64,000 bases of DNA from Sipunculus nudus (lineage: Eukaryota; Annelida; Sipuncula; Golfingiida; Sipunculidae), in contig CM049320.1 in the NCBI GenBank assembly GCA_026874595.1, forward strand, positions 42,108,714 through 42,172,713. Direction: 5' to 3'. Position numbers and translations under genes: made by a program. Positions 28,201 through 41,141 of this stretch are shown here, one piece after another; within the stretch, counting starts at the first letter, position 1, and each line of letters starts with the position of its first letter. Under the pieces are notes generated by a model. The model ran no database searches. It saw nothing but the letters and a program-made list of their open reading frames with translations, and was not told the origin of the DNA.

Positions 28201-31200
28201 CAAGGCTGACACGAACAAAAAATCCACTATTTAAACATCCATTTTTTTTCATTCATACAGCTTAAGAGGGCAGATTTCAGTTAGAGATACTGCAATGTCT
28301 TTCCTCAAACTGTGGTCTAACTATAAATATAGATATAAACATATTTCAGTTTTCACGATGATTCTAATAGTTATCTTTTTTTTTTATAAATGGCATATTT
28401 AATATGACAACAGTTATATGTAATATAGAGGTGTCGTTTCACAGCCGCATTGCGTTGAATGTGTTGTTGTGTATATCACTACTCTTAAAGATTAAAGTTA
28501 AATTTCAACTTAACTTTTAAAGTTATGATTTGTGGCTCCATTTACGATTTCTTGTATTTTCGATTGTCTACCGTCTGTTACCTAATATCTCAAAAACTGC
28601 TGACGCTGTCATCACAAGATTTTACAGAGATAATGCATTATGATGTGATAAATATGCGGATATAAAATTCTTACGCTTGCAGGCGCGGATACACAATAGG
28701 GCATTGGCACAGAATTTGGGCTGCAATGGCGGATTCCGGGGTAGATTAAATTGCACCATGATGTGAAATCCGGCACTTATTTTTCCATTTCATTATTTTT
28801 AATGTCGAAAACGGGAGCGCCACTCAAATGACTTGTTCGGTGAAACATGATACCTGTATATGCGAGAAGCTGGGGCCATTGTTAAGGAATTCGCATCACA
28901 CGACTCTTTGAATCAACTGGGAGTTTTGACTTTGGAGGAGTTATCCAATCAATGGACGTAAAACATTGTTTAATTTTAACAAAGTTAAAAGGAATATATT
29001 TGGCTGTTGATTCATAACTATAAATAATAATCAAATATGTTTATTTAAAGAATGCATTGTTGAAGACGTCCACACAGAAAGGTTACAGCTATATATGTTT
29101 CATGTTTAACTGTCCAGACTGCCCGCTGTAAATGTTTTGCTGTACATGTTTGCTCTTTCAATACAACAGGGCTTGGTTTTAAAATCCAGGAAGAGCACAT
29201 CATGCAGTGGTTAAACATTTGTGGAAAACACTAATTTTGCTCAGCTCAGGCTAGCTACGCCCTGCTCTTTATTGCTATAAATAAATAAAATTAATGGTCG
29301 TTTATGTATGTACTTATCTCGGGCTGGAGGCCTAGGCCATTAAGATAATTTGGCCCAATGCTTCGTTTTGATCAACTATATATATGTAAATCTGGCACAG
29401 AGGGCCTGCATTCGGGATATATTTTTACGCAACTTGCTTGATTTAAATTCAAAAGTTTTACATTTCGATTAACGTTAGAACATCTGTAGTTATTGAGTTC
29501 GCTCATCAGAGATGATGAATTGCATACTTGTTATGTTTAGGATATGGTTATTTGCCCGTTCACTGAACATGTACATAACGACTGAATGTACAGCATGCGG
29601 TTTGGTGTATTGCAAATATGACAACAAGTGCATTTCCCCCGGGAATATTTCAAAATTAACAGCCATTTCCTAGCCTTAGGCTGGAAGTATGCTACTAAAG
29701 CGAAAGGTCTCAATGGAAATTAACGGACCCAGACTGTAAATAGTGAGGAGCGACTGTGGCAGAGGTTTTAATTCCAAACATTAACTTATCTACCAAAACG
29801 ACTTTCAGCGTTGTATGGAGGTTTCCCTCGCTCTTGGTTTATTAAACCTGGTTCTCACTAAGCAGCTAATTTGACACTTATAGAGGAAACGGCCTCTCGG
29901 CGGAACTAACAGCAATTCCTAGCTTATGTACAAAGCAGAGCTGTTGATTATATCGGGAGAATGCTAGATAACATCATACACTCAACCATGACTCGCTAGA
30001 TTACACTGACCACATCACGTGTCTAATGTCTGACAGGATTTTCTGTTATGTTCTGCGTACATATGTGTCATAATCAAATTGACAAAACATTAGATTAAAC
30101 TATATCAGACCTCAGTTGTATATGCTGGAAGATTTCACATTTATTCCATTATAAGTATGAAGGACAGGTGTCCCTGTGACATTTTCTCGTGTTCCCGTAA
30201 TGTTCTGTCGATAACTGTCTGCTCACATTAAAACTGTTCTGTATGTGCAGCATAATTACACATCGATCATGGTTCAAGTCCTGATGTTTGCATGACGTCA
30301 GCTGTTTTGTTACTTTTTTTGCCGTCAGTTTTATTTTTGTTACAGCCAGTAGGTCACAAGTTTTTCAGATCAGTACTTTGCTATTATTCTTTTATTAAAT
30401 ACCTTACCAGTCATTAATTTTGTGCTTTCCGTTTATTTTATACATTTTTTCTCTCGTGTTTTTTTCGTACTTTTGTATTATTAAATATATTTTGCTACTT
30501 TGCAGTTGTCTTGTTACAATTTAGTCAGTTGATATTTTTTATTTTCCATTTTGTAAGATGTTATGGCAAGCACTAATTTTTGTTTTGTTTTCTTTCGTAT
30601 TTTTCTTATTTAAGTTCTGCAAGTACTACTTTTTTCTAATGCTACACGGTCAGCGCAATAGTCTTTTGCAATTGTTAATGTTTGTGTACTTGCTACTTTT
30701 TGTAACACGTTTCTGCTCTCAGTATTCTGTTACTCCTTTATTATTTCATGTTTTGTCAGTTATTGCTATTTTTCGTTTTGTTACAATGTTTTCCGTCGGC
30801 AATTTCCTGTTTTCAGTTTTGTTATACAGGCATGCATGTCAGTTGTTTGCTGTTCCCCGTGTTGTAAAATGATTAGTAGTTTGTTAAACGTTTCCTTTTG
30901 CTCTCTTTTATTACAGGTTTTGACTTTCAGTATTGTTGTAATTCTGTTACAGTTTTTGTGCCTGTCTGTATTTATATTTGTTCTGTTCTGTTAGAGGTTT
31001 TGTTGAAGGTGTTGCCAATCAGTATAATGTGTATATGGTATGTTTTGTTACGGGCTTGTCGTCAGTAATTTGATATGATCTCTTTTGTTTCAGGTTTTGT
31101 CCGTCAGTATTTTTCTACTTGCTGAGTGTGGTGCCCGCCATCTGGTTTTTGGAGTTAGAGGAACTGGAGAAGCGGATAGACCTCAGGGATAATGTAAACA

Positions 31201-34200
31201 CCACACGGGCCCTGACTAACCAGTCAGGGGGACTAACATTCAACCTCGAGAATTTATGGGTGAGTGAAACATGCGACACACTTAGCATAATTGATAAAGA
31301 CACCCTGTTATTATGATATTGTTGTCCAATATTACACATTCCCGGAGCACGAGGTAAAATTCATTTTATTGTTTTATCGGCGGACCCTTCAGTTCAGATG
31401 GCCTAACACTTTGCTTGTAGATGGTGGGCATAATGGTTAATGGTTTTGACAATGGCACTATAACCGGTCTCACATAATTACCGGGTAACCTGAACGCAAA
31501 GGATTGACATCCAAATGTTGTCAAACCCTGGCTTAGAGGCCAAAAAAGGCATGATATCCTTTTCTCAACACTGTATCTGCTGTTACCATAAAGCCCGCGA
31601 GAGGTCTATTAGCCGGAATGTTTTAATATTACTTATTTTTTAAGCATGTATGGAATGATTACCGAACGTATACTGGTGAAACGTGTATCAACGTGTTTTA
31701 TATTTTACGAATAATCTATGACATTTATACGTCTGTTAGTAAATGTTTACCTTCCCCAAGCAAAGTTCGTCTATGCTGATCACCAATGTAATAATGTTAG
31801 TAAATGTCATGGTGGTAGTCAGCGAAGATACGGTTTTTCTATTGGAGAGCAGTTAGCGAAGGTCAAAATCCGTTATTTTAGGATGGAAGTTATTTTTTAT
31901 AAAGGATAGGTCCATGGCCTGTCGTTGGCATTGTCTATTATATGAGGATGAAGGTATCCAGAAGAAAAGAATGAATATTTTGTTATCATTAAGCCTTCTA
32001 GATTTCAGGTTTTCTATGCAAGGGCTGAGGAATAGTCCACAAGTCAAAACCTGTCGTTAAGACATTAGAGCGAATCTATGCCGTTCTAACAAGATTCCAT
32101 CATTTTACAATTGAGGCCCCGGTAGGGTTCGTACCGGGGACCTTCAGTTCCAAAGTCCACCGCTTAACCGTTAGGCTACGTCCTACACCCTTAGGATGGA
32201 AGTAAGCGGAGGTCAAAATCCCTTGCTTCAGACTAGAAGTTAACGGAGGTCTAAATCCCTAACTTCAGGATGGTAGTTAGTTGGGGTCTTAACCCTTGCC
32301 TCAGGATGGAAGTAAGCGTAGATCTAAATCCGTTACTTCAGGATGGTAGTTAGCGGAGGTCTAAATCCCTTGCTTTAGGATGGTAGATAATGGAGCTCTT
32401 AATCCCTTGCTTCAGGATGGTAGAAAGCCGAGGTCTCAATCCCTTGTTTCAGGATGGCAGTTCGCGAAGGTCTAAATCCCTTACTTCAGGATGGTAGCTT
32501 GCGGGGGTCTAACCCCCTGCTTCAGGATGGAAGTAATCGGAGGTCAAAATCCCTTGCTTCAGACTAGAAGTTAACGGAAGTCTTTATCCCTTACTTCAGG
32601 ATGGTAGTTAGTGGGGGTCTTAACCCTTGCCTCAGGATGGAAGTAAGCGTAGATCTAAATCCGTTACTTCAGGATGGTAGTTAGCGGAGGTCTAAATCCC
32701 TTGCTTTAGGATGGTAGATAAATGAGCTCTTAATCCCTTGCTTCAGGATGGTAGAAAGCCGAGGTCTCAATCCCTTGTTTCAGGATGGCAGTTCGCGAAG
32801 GTCTAAATCCCTTACTTCAGGATGGTAGCTTGCGGGGGTCTGCCCCCTGCTTCAGGATGGAAGTAATCGGAGGTCAAAATCCCTTGCTTCAGACTAGAAG
32901 TTAACAGAAGTCTTTATCCCTTACTTCAGGTAGTAGTTAGTGGGGGTCTTAACCCTTGCCTCAGGATGGAAGTAAGCGTAGATCTAAATCCGTTACTTCA
33001 GGATGGAAGTAAGCGTAGATCTAAATCCGTTACTTCAGGATGGAAGTTAGCGGAGGTCTTAATCCCTTGCTTCAGGATGGTAGTAAGCCGAGGTCTCAAT
33101 CCCTTGTTTCAGGATGGAAGTTCGCGAAAATCTAAATCCCTTACTTCAGGATGGTAGCTTGCGGAGGTCTAAACCCCTTCGCCAGGATGGAAGTAATCGG
33201 AGGTCTAAATCCGTTACTTCAGGATGGTAGTAAGCGGAGGTCAAAATCCCTTTCTTCAATATGGTAGTTAGAGGAGGTTAAAATCCGTTAATTCCAGTGG
33301 TAATAAGCGGAGGTCTAAATCCCTTGCTTTAGGATGTTCGTTAGTGGGGGTCTTACCCCTTGCTCCTGGATAGAAGTAAGCGGAGTTCTAAATCCGTTAC
33401 TTCCGGATGGTAATTAGCGGAGGTCTAAATCCCTTGCTTCAGAATTGAAGTAAACGGAGGTCTTTAGCCGTTGTTTCAAGATGGTAGTAAGCCGAGGACT
33501 CAATTCCTTGTTTCAGGATGGAAGATAATGGAGCTCTTAATCCGTTGCTTCAGGATGGTAGTAAGCCGAGGTCTCAATCCCTTGTTTCAGGGTGGAAGTT
33601 CGCTTAGGTCTAAATCCCTTACTTCAGGATGGTAGCTTGCGGGGGTCTAAACCCCTGCGCCAGGGATGGAAGTAATCAGAGGTCTAAATCCGTTACTTCA
33701 GGATGGTAGTAAGCGGAAGTCAAAATCCCTTTCTTCAACGTGGTAGTTAGAGGAGGTCAAAATCCGTTAATTCCAGTGGTAATAAGAGGAGGTCTAAATC
33801 CCTTGCTTTAGGATGGTATATAAAGGAGCTCTTTATCCCTTGCTTCAGGATGGTAGTAAGCTGGAAGTTCGCGAAGGTCTTAATCCCTTACTTCAGGATG
33901 GTAGCTTGCGGGGGTCTAAACCCCTGCGCCAGGATGACGTAATCGGATGTCTAAATCCGTTACTTCAGGATGGTAGTAAGCGGAAGTCAAAATCCCTTGC
34001 GTCAATATGGTAGGTAGCGGAGGTCAAAATCCGTTAATTCCGGTGGTAATAAGCGGAGGTCTAAATCCCTTGCTTTAGGATGTTAGTTAGATGAGATCTA
34101 AATCTCTTGCTTCAGGATAGAAGTTAACGGAGGTCTCTATCCCTTACTTCAGGATAGTAGTTAGTGGGGGTCTTAACCCTTGCTCCAGGATGGAAGTAAG

Positions 34201-37200
34201 TTCTAAATCCGTTACTTCCGGATGGTAATTAGCGGAGTTTTAAATCCGTTAATTCCGAATGGTAATTAGCGGAGGTCCTAATCCCTTGCTTTAGAAAGGA
34301 AGTAAGCGGAGGTCTAAATCCGTGACTTCAGGATGGTTGTTAGCGGAGGTCTAAATCCCTTGCTTCAGGATAGTATTTAGCCGAGATCTAAATCCCTTGC
34401 TTCAGGATTGTAGATAGCGGAGCTCTCAATCCCTTGTTTCAGGATGGTAGTTAGTGGCGGTCTTAACCCTTGCTCCTGGATAGAAGTAAGCGGAGTTCTA
34501 AATCCGTTACTTCCGGATGATAATTAGCGGAGGTCTAAATCCCTTGCTTCAGAATGGAAGTTAGCGGAGGTCTTAATCCCTTGTTTCAGGATGGTAGTAA
34601 GCCGAGGTTTCAATTCCTTGTTTCAGGATGGAAGTTCGCGAAGGTCTTAATCCCTTACTTCAGGATGGTAGCTTGCGGGGGTCTGAACCCCTGCGCCAGG
34701 GATGGAAGTAATCAGAGGTCTAAATCCGTTACTTCAGGATGGTAGTAAGCGGAGGTCAAAATCCCTTGCTTCAATATGGTAGTTAGCGGAGGTCAAAATC
34801 CGTTAATTCCGGTGGTAATAAGCGGAGGTCTAAATCCCCCGCTTTAGGATGGTAGTCAGATGAGATCTAAATCTCTTGCTTCAGGATAGAAGTTAACGGA
34901 GGTCTCAATCCCTTACTTCAGGATAGTAGTTAGTGGGGGTCTTAACCCTTGCTCCAGGATGGAAGTAAGCGGAGTTCTAAATCCGTTACTTCCGGATGGT
35001 AATTAGCAGAGGTCTAAATCCCCTGCTTCAGAATGGAAGTTAGCAAAGGTCTTATTCCCTTGTTTCAGGATAGTACTTAGCCGAGATCTAAATCCCTTGC
35101 TTCAGGATTGTAGATAGCGGAGCTCTCAATCCCTTGTTTCAGAATAGTAGTTAGTGGAGGTCTTAACCCATGCTTCAGGATGAAAGTTAGCGGAGTTTAA
35201 AATCCGTTACTTCCGGATGGTGATAAGCGGAGGTCAAAATCCCTTGCTTTAGGATGGTATATAAAGGAGCTCTTTATCCCTTGCTTCAGGATGGTAGTAA
35301 GCTGGGGGTCTAAATCCCTTACTTCAGGATGGTAGTTAGTGGCGGTCTTAACCCTTGCTCCTGGATAGAAGTAAGCGGGGTTCTAAATCCGTTACTTCCG
35401 GATGGTAATTAGCGGAGGTCTAAATCCCTTGCTTCAGAATGGAAGTTAGCGGAGGTCTTAATCCCTTGTTTCAGGATGGTAGTAAGCCGAGGTTTCAATT
35501 CCTTGTTTCAGGATGGAAGTTCGCGAAGGTCTAAATCCCTTACTTTAGGATGGTAGCTTGCGGGGGTCTAAACCCCTGCGCCAGGATGACGTAATCGGAT
35601 GTCTAAATCCGTTACTTCAGGATGGTAGTAAGCGGAGGTCAAAATCCCTTGCGTCAATATGGTAGTTAGCGGAGGTCAAAATCCGTTAATTCCGGTGGTA
35701 ATAAGCGGAGGTCTAAATCCCTTGCTTTAGGATGGTAGTCAGATGAGATCTAAATCTCTTGCTTCAGGATAGAAGTTAACGGAGGTCTCAATCCCTTACT
35801 TCAGGATAGTAGTTAGTGGGGGTCTTAACACTTGCTCCAGGATGGAAGTAAGCGGAGTTCTAAATCCGTTACTTCCGGATGGTAATTAGCAGAGGTCTAA
35901 ATCCCTTGCTTCAGAATGGAAGTTAGCGGAGGTCTTAATCCCTTGTTTCAGGATGGTAGTAAGCCGAGGTTTCAATTCCTTGTTTCAGGATGGAAGTTCG
36001 CGAAGGTCTAAATCCCTTACTTCAGGATGGTAGCTTGCGGGGGTCTAAACCCCTGCGCCAGGATGACGTAATCGGATGTCTAAATCCGTTACTTCAGGAT
36101 GGTAGTAAGCGGAGGTTAAAATCCCTTGCGTCAATATGGTAGTTAGCGGAGGTCAAAATCCGTTAATTCCGGTGGTAATAAGCGGAGGTCTAAATCCCTT
36201 GTTTCAGGATGGTATTTAGCCGAGATCTAAATCCCTTGCTTCAGGATTGTAGATAGCGGAGCTCTCAATCCCTTGTTTCAGGATGGTAGTTAGTGGAGGT
36301 CTTAACCCATGCTTCAGGATGGAAGTTAGCGGAGTTTTAAATCCGTTACTTCCGGATGGTAATAAGCGGAGGTCTAAAATCCTTGCTTTAGGATGGTATA
36401 TAAAGGAGCTCTTTATCCCTTGCTTCAGGATGGTAGTAAGCTGGGGGTCTAAATCCCTTACTTCAGGATGGTAGTTAGTGGCGGTCTCAATCCCTTACTT
36501 CAGGATAGTAGTTAGTGGGGGTCTTAACACTTGCTCCAGGATGGAAGTAAGCGGAGGTCTAAATCCCTTGCTTCAGAATGGTAATTAGCAGAGGTCTAAA
36601 TCCCTTGCTTCAGAATGGAAGTTAGCGGAGGTCTTAATCCCTTGTTTCAGGATGGTAGTAAGCCGAGGTTTCAATTCCTTGTTTCAGGATGGAAGTTCGC
36701 GAAGGTCTAAATCCCTTACTTCAGGATGGTAGCTTGCGGGGGTCTAAACCCCTGCGCCAGGATGACGTAATCGGATGTCTAAATCCGTTACTTCAGGATG
36801 GTAGTAAGCGGAGGTCAAAATCCCTTGCGTCAATATGGTAGTTAGCGGAGGTCAAAATCCGTTAATTCCGGTGGTAATAAGCGGAGGTCTAAATCCCTTG
36901 TTTCAGGATGGTATTTAGCCGAGATCTAAATCCCTTGCTTCAGGATTGTAGATAGCGGAGCTCTCAATCCCTTGTTTCAGGATGGTAGTTAGTGGAGGTC
37001 TTAACCCATGCTTCAGGATGGAAGTTAGCGGAGTTTTAAATCCGTTACTTCCGGATGGTAATAAGCGGAGGTCTAAAATCCTTGCTTTAGGATGGTATAT
37101 AAAGGAGCTCTTTATCCCTTGCTTCAGGATGGTAGTAAGCTGGGGGTCTAAATCCCTTACTTCAGGATGGTAGTTAGTGGCGGTCTTAACCCTTGCTCCT

Positions 37201-40200
37201 GGATAGAAGTAAGCGGAGTTCTAAATCCGTTACTTCCGGATGGTAATTAGCGGAGGTCTAAATCCCTTGCTTCAGAATGGAAGTTAGCGGAGGTCTTAAT
37301 CCCTTGTTTCAGGATGGTAGTAAGCCGAGGTTTCAATTCCTTGTTTCAGGATGGAAGTTCGCGAAGGTCTTAATCCCTTACTTCAGGATGGTAGCTTGCG
37401 GGGGTCTAAACCTCTGCGCCAGGATGACGTAATCGGATGTCTAAATCCGTTACTTCAGGATGGTAGTAAGCGGAAGTCAAAATCCCTTGCGTCAATATGG
37501 TAGGTAGCGGAGGTCAAAATCCGTTAATTCCGGTGGTAATAAGCGGAGGTCTAAATCCCTTGCTTTAGGATGTTAGTTAGATGAGATCTAAATCTCTTGC
37601 TTCAGGATAGAAGTTAACGGAGGTCTCTATCCCTTACTTCAGGATAGTAGTTAGTGGGGGTCTTAACCCTTGCTCCAGGATGGAAGTAAGTTCTAAATCC
37701 GTTACTTCCGGATGGTAATTAGCGGAGTTTTAAATCCGTTAATTCCGAATGGTAATTAGCGGAGGTCCTAATCCCTTGCTTTAGAAAGGAAGTAAGCGGA
37801 GGTCTAAATCCGTGACTTCAGGATGGTTGTTAGCGGAGGTCTAAATCCCTTGCTTCAGGATGGTAGTTAGCCGAGGTCTAAATCCTTTGCTTTAGGATAG
37901 AAGTTAACGGAGGTCTAAATCCATTGCTTCAGAATGAAAGTCAGCTGAGGCGAAGGTCCATTATTTTCAGTAAGAAATTTAGGGGAGGCCAATTAGGTCC
38001 ATTACAGAATGGTAGTTGTACAGGTCAAGATCCGTAACATCAGGATGGTATTTAGCAGAGGAGGGTAATTTGAGAATTACAGAATCCCTCACACCATTAA
38101 ATAGTTTGCGGGGACCAAGAACCGATCTAATCACTGCCCCTCATATATTGTGATAAGAAAATCATAATAATTGATACTATGAATATTGCACTGTACAGTG
38201 GTTTATAATGCATGCAATAAAGAAGTTTTTTGACAGGATTTTTGCCTTTGTGTAGTTCATCAAAGTAAGGAACGGGCACATGCATGTCATTTTGAACAAT
38301 TAATGGTGAAATTCACACATGTTAAGGATAAATAATAACATGGATAGGTTAAGTCACAACAGTACGGCAGATATAAACAGGGCTGAGTCACCGGCAGACT
38401 CACCTGTTTTCTATATCTATTACCTATCTCTCACACGTGAGAGCAATGCCCCACATACCTATTCACCTTACAGGGGTCTGTGTTCCCCTAATTAAAGAAC
38501 CATAGTCATCAAATACGACAGGTGGGGGGCGCACTGCTCACAGCCCTAGATCTGTCTGATTGAGACCATACGGCAAGTGGGACCAGCACTGCCACTTGCT
38601 GCCTACCGCCAGACAGAGTCTATTACTAATAACTCAGAAATTCTTAGATGAATAAAGTGAAAAATAACACAGTACCTTAATGCTCTTGGTGAATTTGTCT
38701 ATTCAACAGTATGCGTATCACAGGACCTCTGTTCTCATGCGGTAATAACTACTAATATTTACAAAATATGTATCTTAGGACCAACGTTGTATTGCTGAGT
38801 AACTGTTGATTTTAGCAATAATTGTCCTTCAGGACTGTGTTGTATGTATTACTGTCATGAATAATATGTAATTCTATTAATATGTGTATCTCAGAACCTG
38901 TGTTTTAATGTATTAATAACTGCCAAAATGCAGGTTATACAATTAAGTCTGTTGATTCGCCTGTTTACTGTGGAATGAATGATGTATCTGACACTACTAA
39001 AATATGATCGTCTTGATGGGAGGAGATTTTATACAAAGAATGACTATTTGAATTAATTATAGGGTGAAGATAGCAACAATCCGGGGTTAACTGAGACATG
39101 CGCCATATTTTCAAGTTCTCAGTTTCTGGGCTTGTTCGGTATAATCCCGGTAGGGTGCGCCTGTCACTAATTTTGCTGCTTCTTGTGTAAGAAATGTGAC
39201 CTTTAGCCTAGCTCAGAGAAAGCGACCTTGTAAATATACAAATAAACCGTGATAAAGATTGAAGACGTCTCGGTTTTTATATATATGATGTCTTACTTGT
39301 GTAATATTTCGCATGGTTATTTAAAACTTTTAGTTATTTTCCCAATTATTTCTGCATCAGTTTCTGGTCCACGTCATGTCACAGCCCGACATGATAAAAG
39401 GTCTTAAAAGAGAACACTTTCTTACGTCATTAAAAATATGAATAACGAATTTGACCTAAAAATGTTATCAATATACCCTAGACCACTGTATCCGGTTTAT
39501 TAATCCCCCAAATCTCCCCTGTAAAACCACCACAGCGAAACTTTATGTACTTCCCCTATATATCACTATCGAGACTAAATGGTTCAGGTATTCACGAAGC
39601 CTTCAAGGAATTAAATAACTATGCGAAGCACGGTGAGATTTTTTGCTTCTCCAAGTATGTGTTTATTTTGCTGGATGTGCTGTTTATCGTGCGCTTTATA
39701 ACGCCAGGGCTTGTACCCAGGTCTTCCCAAACCTCTTTGATCCGGTCCAGATGCTTTCATGGCGGAAATGAAGCTAATTTCCCAGCTAGGGTTGCCGGCG
39801 TCAAGGGAGCCCGGGCCCTGCGGGTGGTCGCTACTTACAGGGGAAAACTTCGGTGACGCGATTAAATAGACGTGCCGTGGCCTTGGTTATTGTTCAGTTC
39901 ATTTACATAATTTATCTGACTTGCCGGATAATTCAGGGTTACGTTCAAGAAACAGCAAAAACAAACGTTTCCTTGTATTTCGGTTGTTTGACAGCGTTCA
40001 GTAAATTCTGCCTACATGGGTTAATAACAGCTTAATCTTATTGCAACTACAGTGACACCTCGATAATACACGCACACCTCTTGATCTGCCCAGACACACT
40101 GTTAGGATCATATTATATACACAGTCATGTATCTCTTGTAATTATTACAAGAAAGCATTTTTGGAGCGTTTATAATGACAAACACAAAACAACCACCTCC

Positions 40201-41072
40201 TGAGCAGCAACTCCCGGACGTTTCAAAACATTTTGTCTTTATCTGTCTCAAATTGTTTTGAATTGAACTTGTGAACGCTGGAATTTTTTTTACCCATGTC
40301 CAATACGCTTACCTTGCCTTGCGAAGGCGTAAAGAATACCTTGCTTAATTTGTATATGTTTATTATACTCTAAGGAGTTCCGGATCAACCTGAACCTGAC
40401 GTCAGACCAGTGGGTGAGGACCATTGAGCAGGTTCTCCTCCTCCTTCTCATCCTGGGACGCTGGATGCTGCCTAAAGGGAAGCTGACACACGACCAGCTG
40501 TCTCAGCTGCTCCTCGTCTACATCGGCACCGCCGCCGACATCGTGGAATTCTTCGACGCTTTCAAAGAGGAGGAGGTAAGACCACTCTGCTCTTTATGGT
40601 TTGTGACGTCACAATCTGACCCCCACAATGCACCGCGGCTTCTAAGTACACAGATGGCGTAGGTATAAATGTAGTGAAAGGGTTAATTTCTTTCGTTCAA
40701 GTAAGTAGGATAAGCATTGTTTCAAGGCAAATTGCATAAACAGGGGTATTCTTGTTGCACGGAATAAGTGATATTTTATAAAATCTTTCCTTGAAATGTA
40801 ACAAGTTTTTATTATAAAGTTTGGCATCTGAGATAACTAGTCCCGGCCGTCCATCAGTGAGAAACAAGAAAAGGTTTGTTTTGAGTGAAATGACCTCTGG
40901 CGAAAGGGTGGATCAAGACCACACCAAAAACAAAATAGATCTACTTTTTCGCCGCTCCCGTGATTTGCTTTTAATTTTGACCATAATCTTTTGAATTTTG
41001 TTATTGTCTGCCCCTTACTCGATTGCTAAAAAGAATTCTTAATGCTATAGCAAATGGATTTATTTTGTGTTG

Positions 41073-41141
<69 letters not shown>

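Larger units (their letters stand above)
15279..31093 (+). other. TMEM26 intron 1 (15.8 kb)
   Basis: No confident gene inside. It contains (TA)n tracts, a SINE (17085-17300), a short TTGTAATATG repeat (19395-19456), a C16 run, a TIR MITE (25172-25337), a tRNA-Lys-like SINE piece (26570-26680), a Penelope-like remnant (27350-28092) and a T-rich degenerate repeat (30300-31093) against exon 2. An unrecognised 134-codon minus frame at 16366-16770 is probably chance. Confidence 0.8.
31260..40374 (+). other. TMEM26 intron 2 (9.1 kb)
   Basis: Mostly the 37-bp minisatellite (32191-37965) with a SINE at its left edge. After 38000 it is ordinary AT-rich DNA with an imperfect foldback near 38551-38620 and no gene. 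Confidence 0.85.

Noticed and set aside
32966-37173. Several 63-66-codon frames in the 37-bp array (LNPLLQDGSKRRSKSL type)
   Set aside because: They repeat with the array, two are identical because of the 699-bp duplication, and stops recur with unit drift. An intronic minisatellite explains them.
39545-39856. 103-codon plus frame in TMEM26 intron 2
   Set aside because: No domain, no splice support; TMEM26 exons 2 and 3 join in frame without it.
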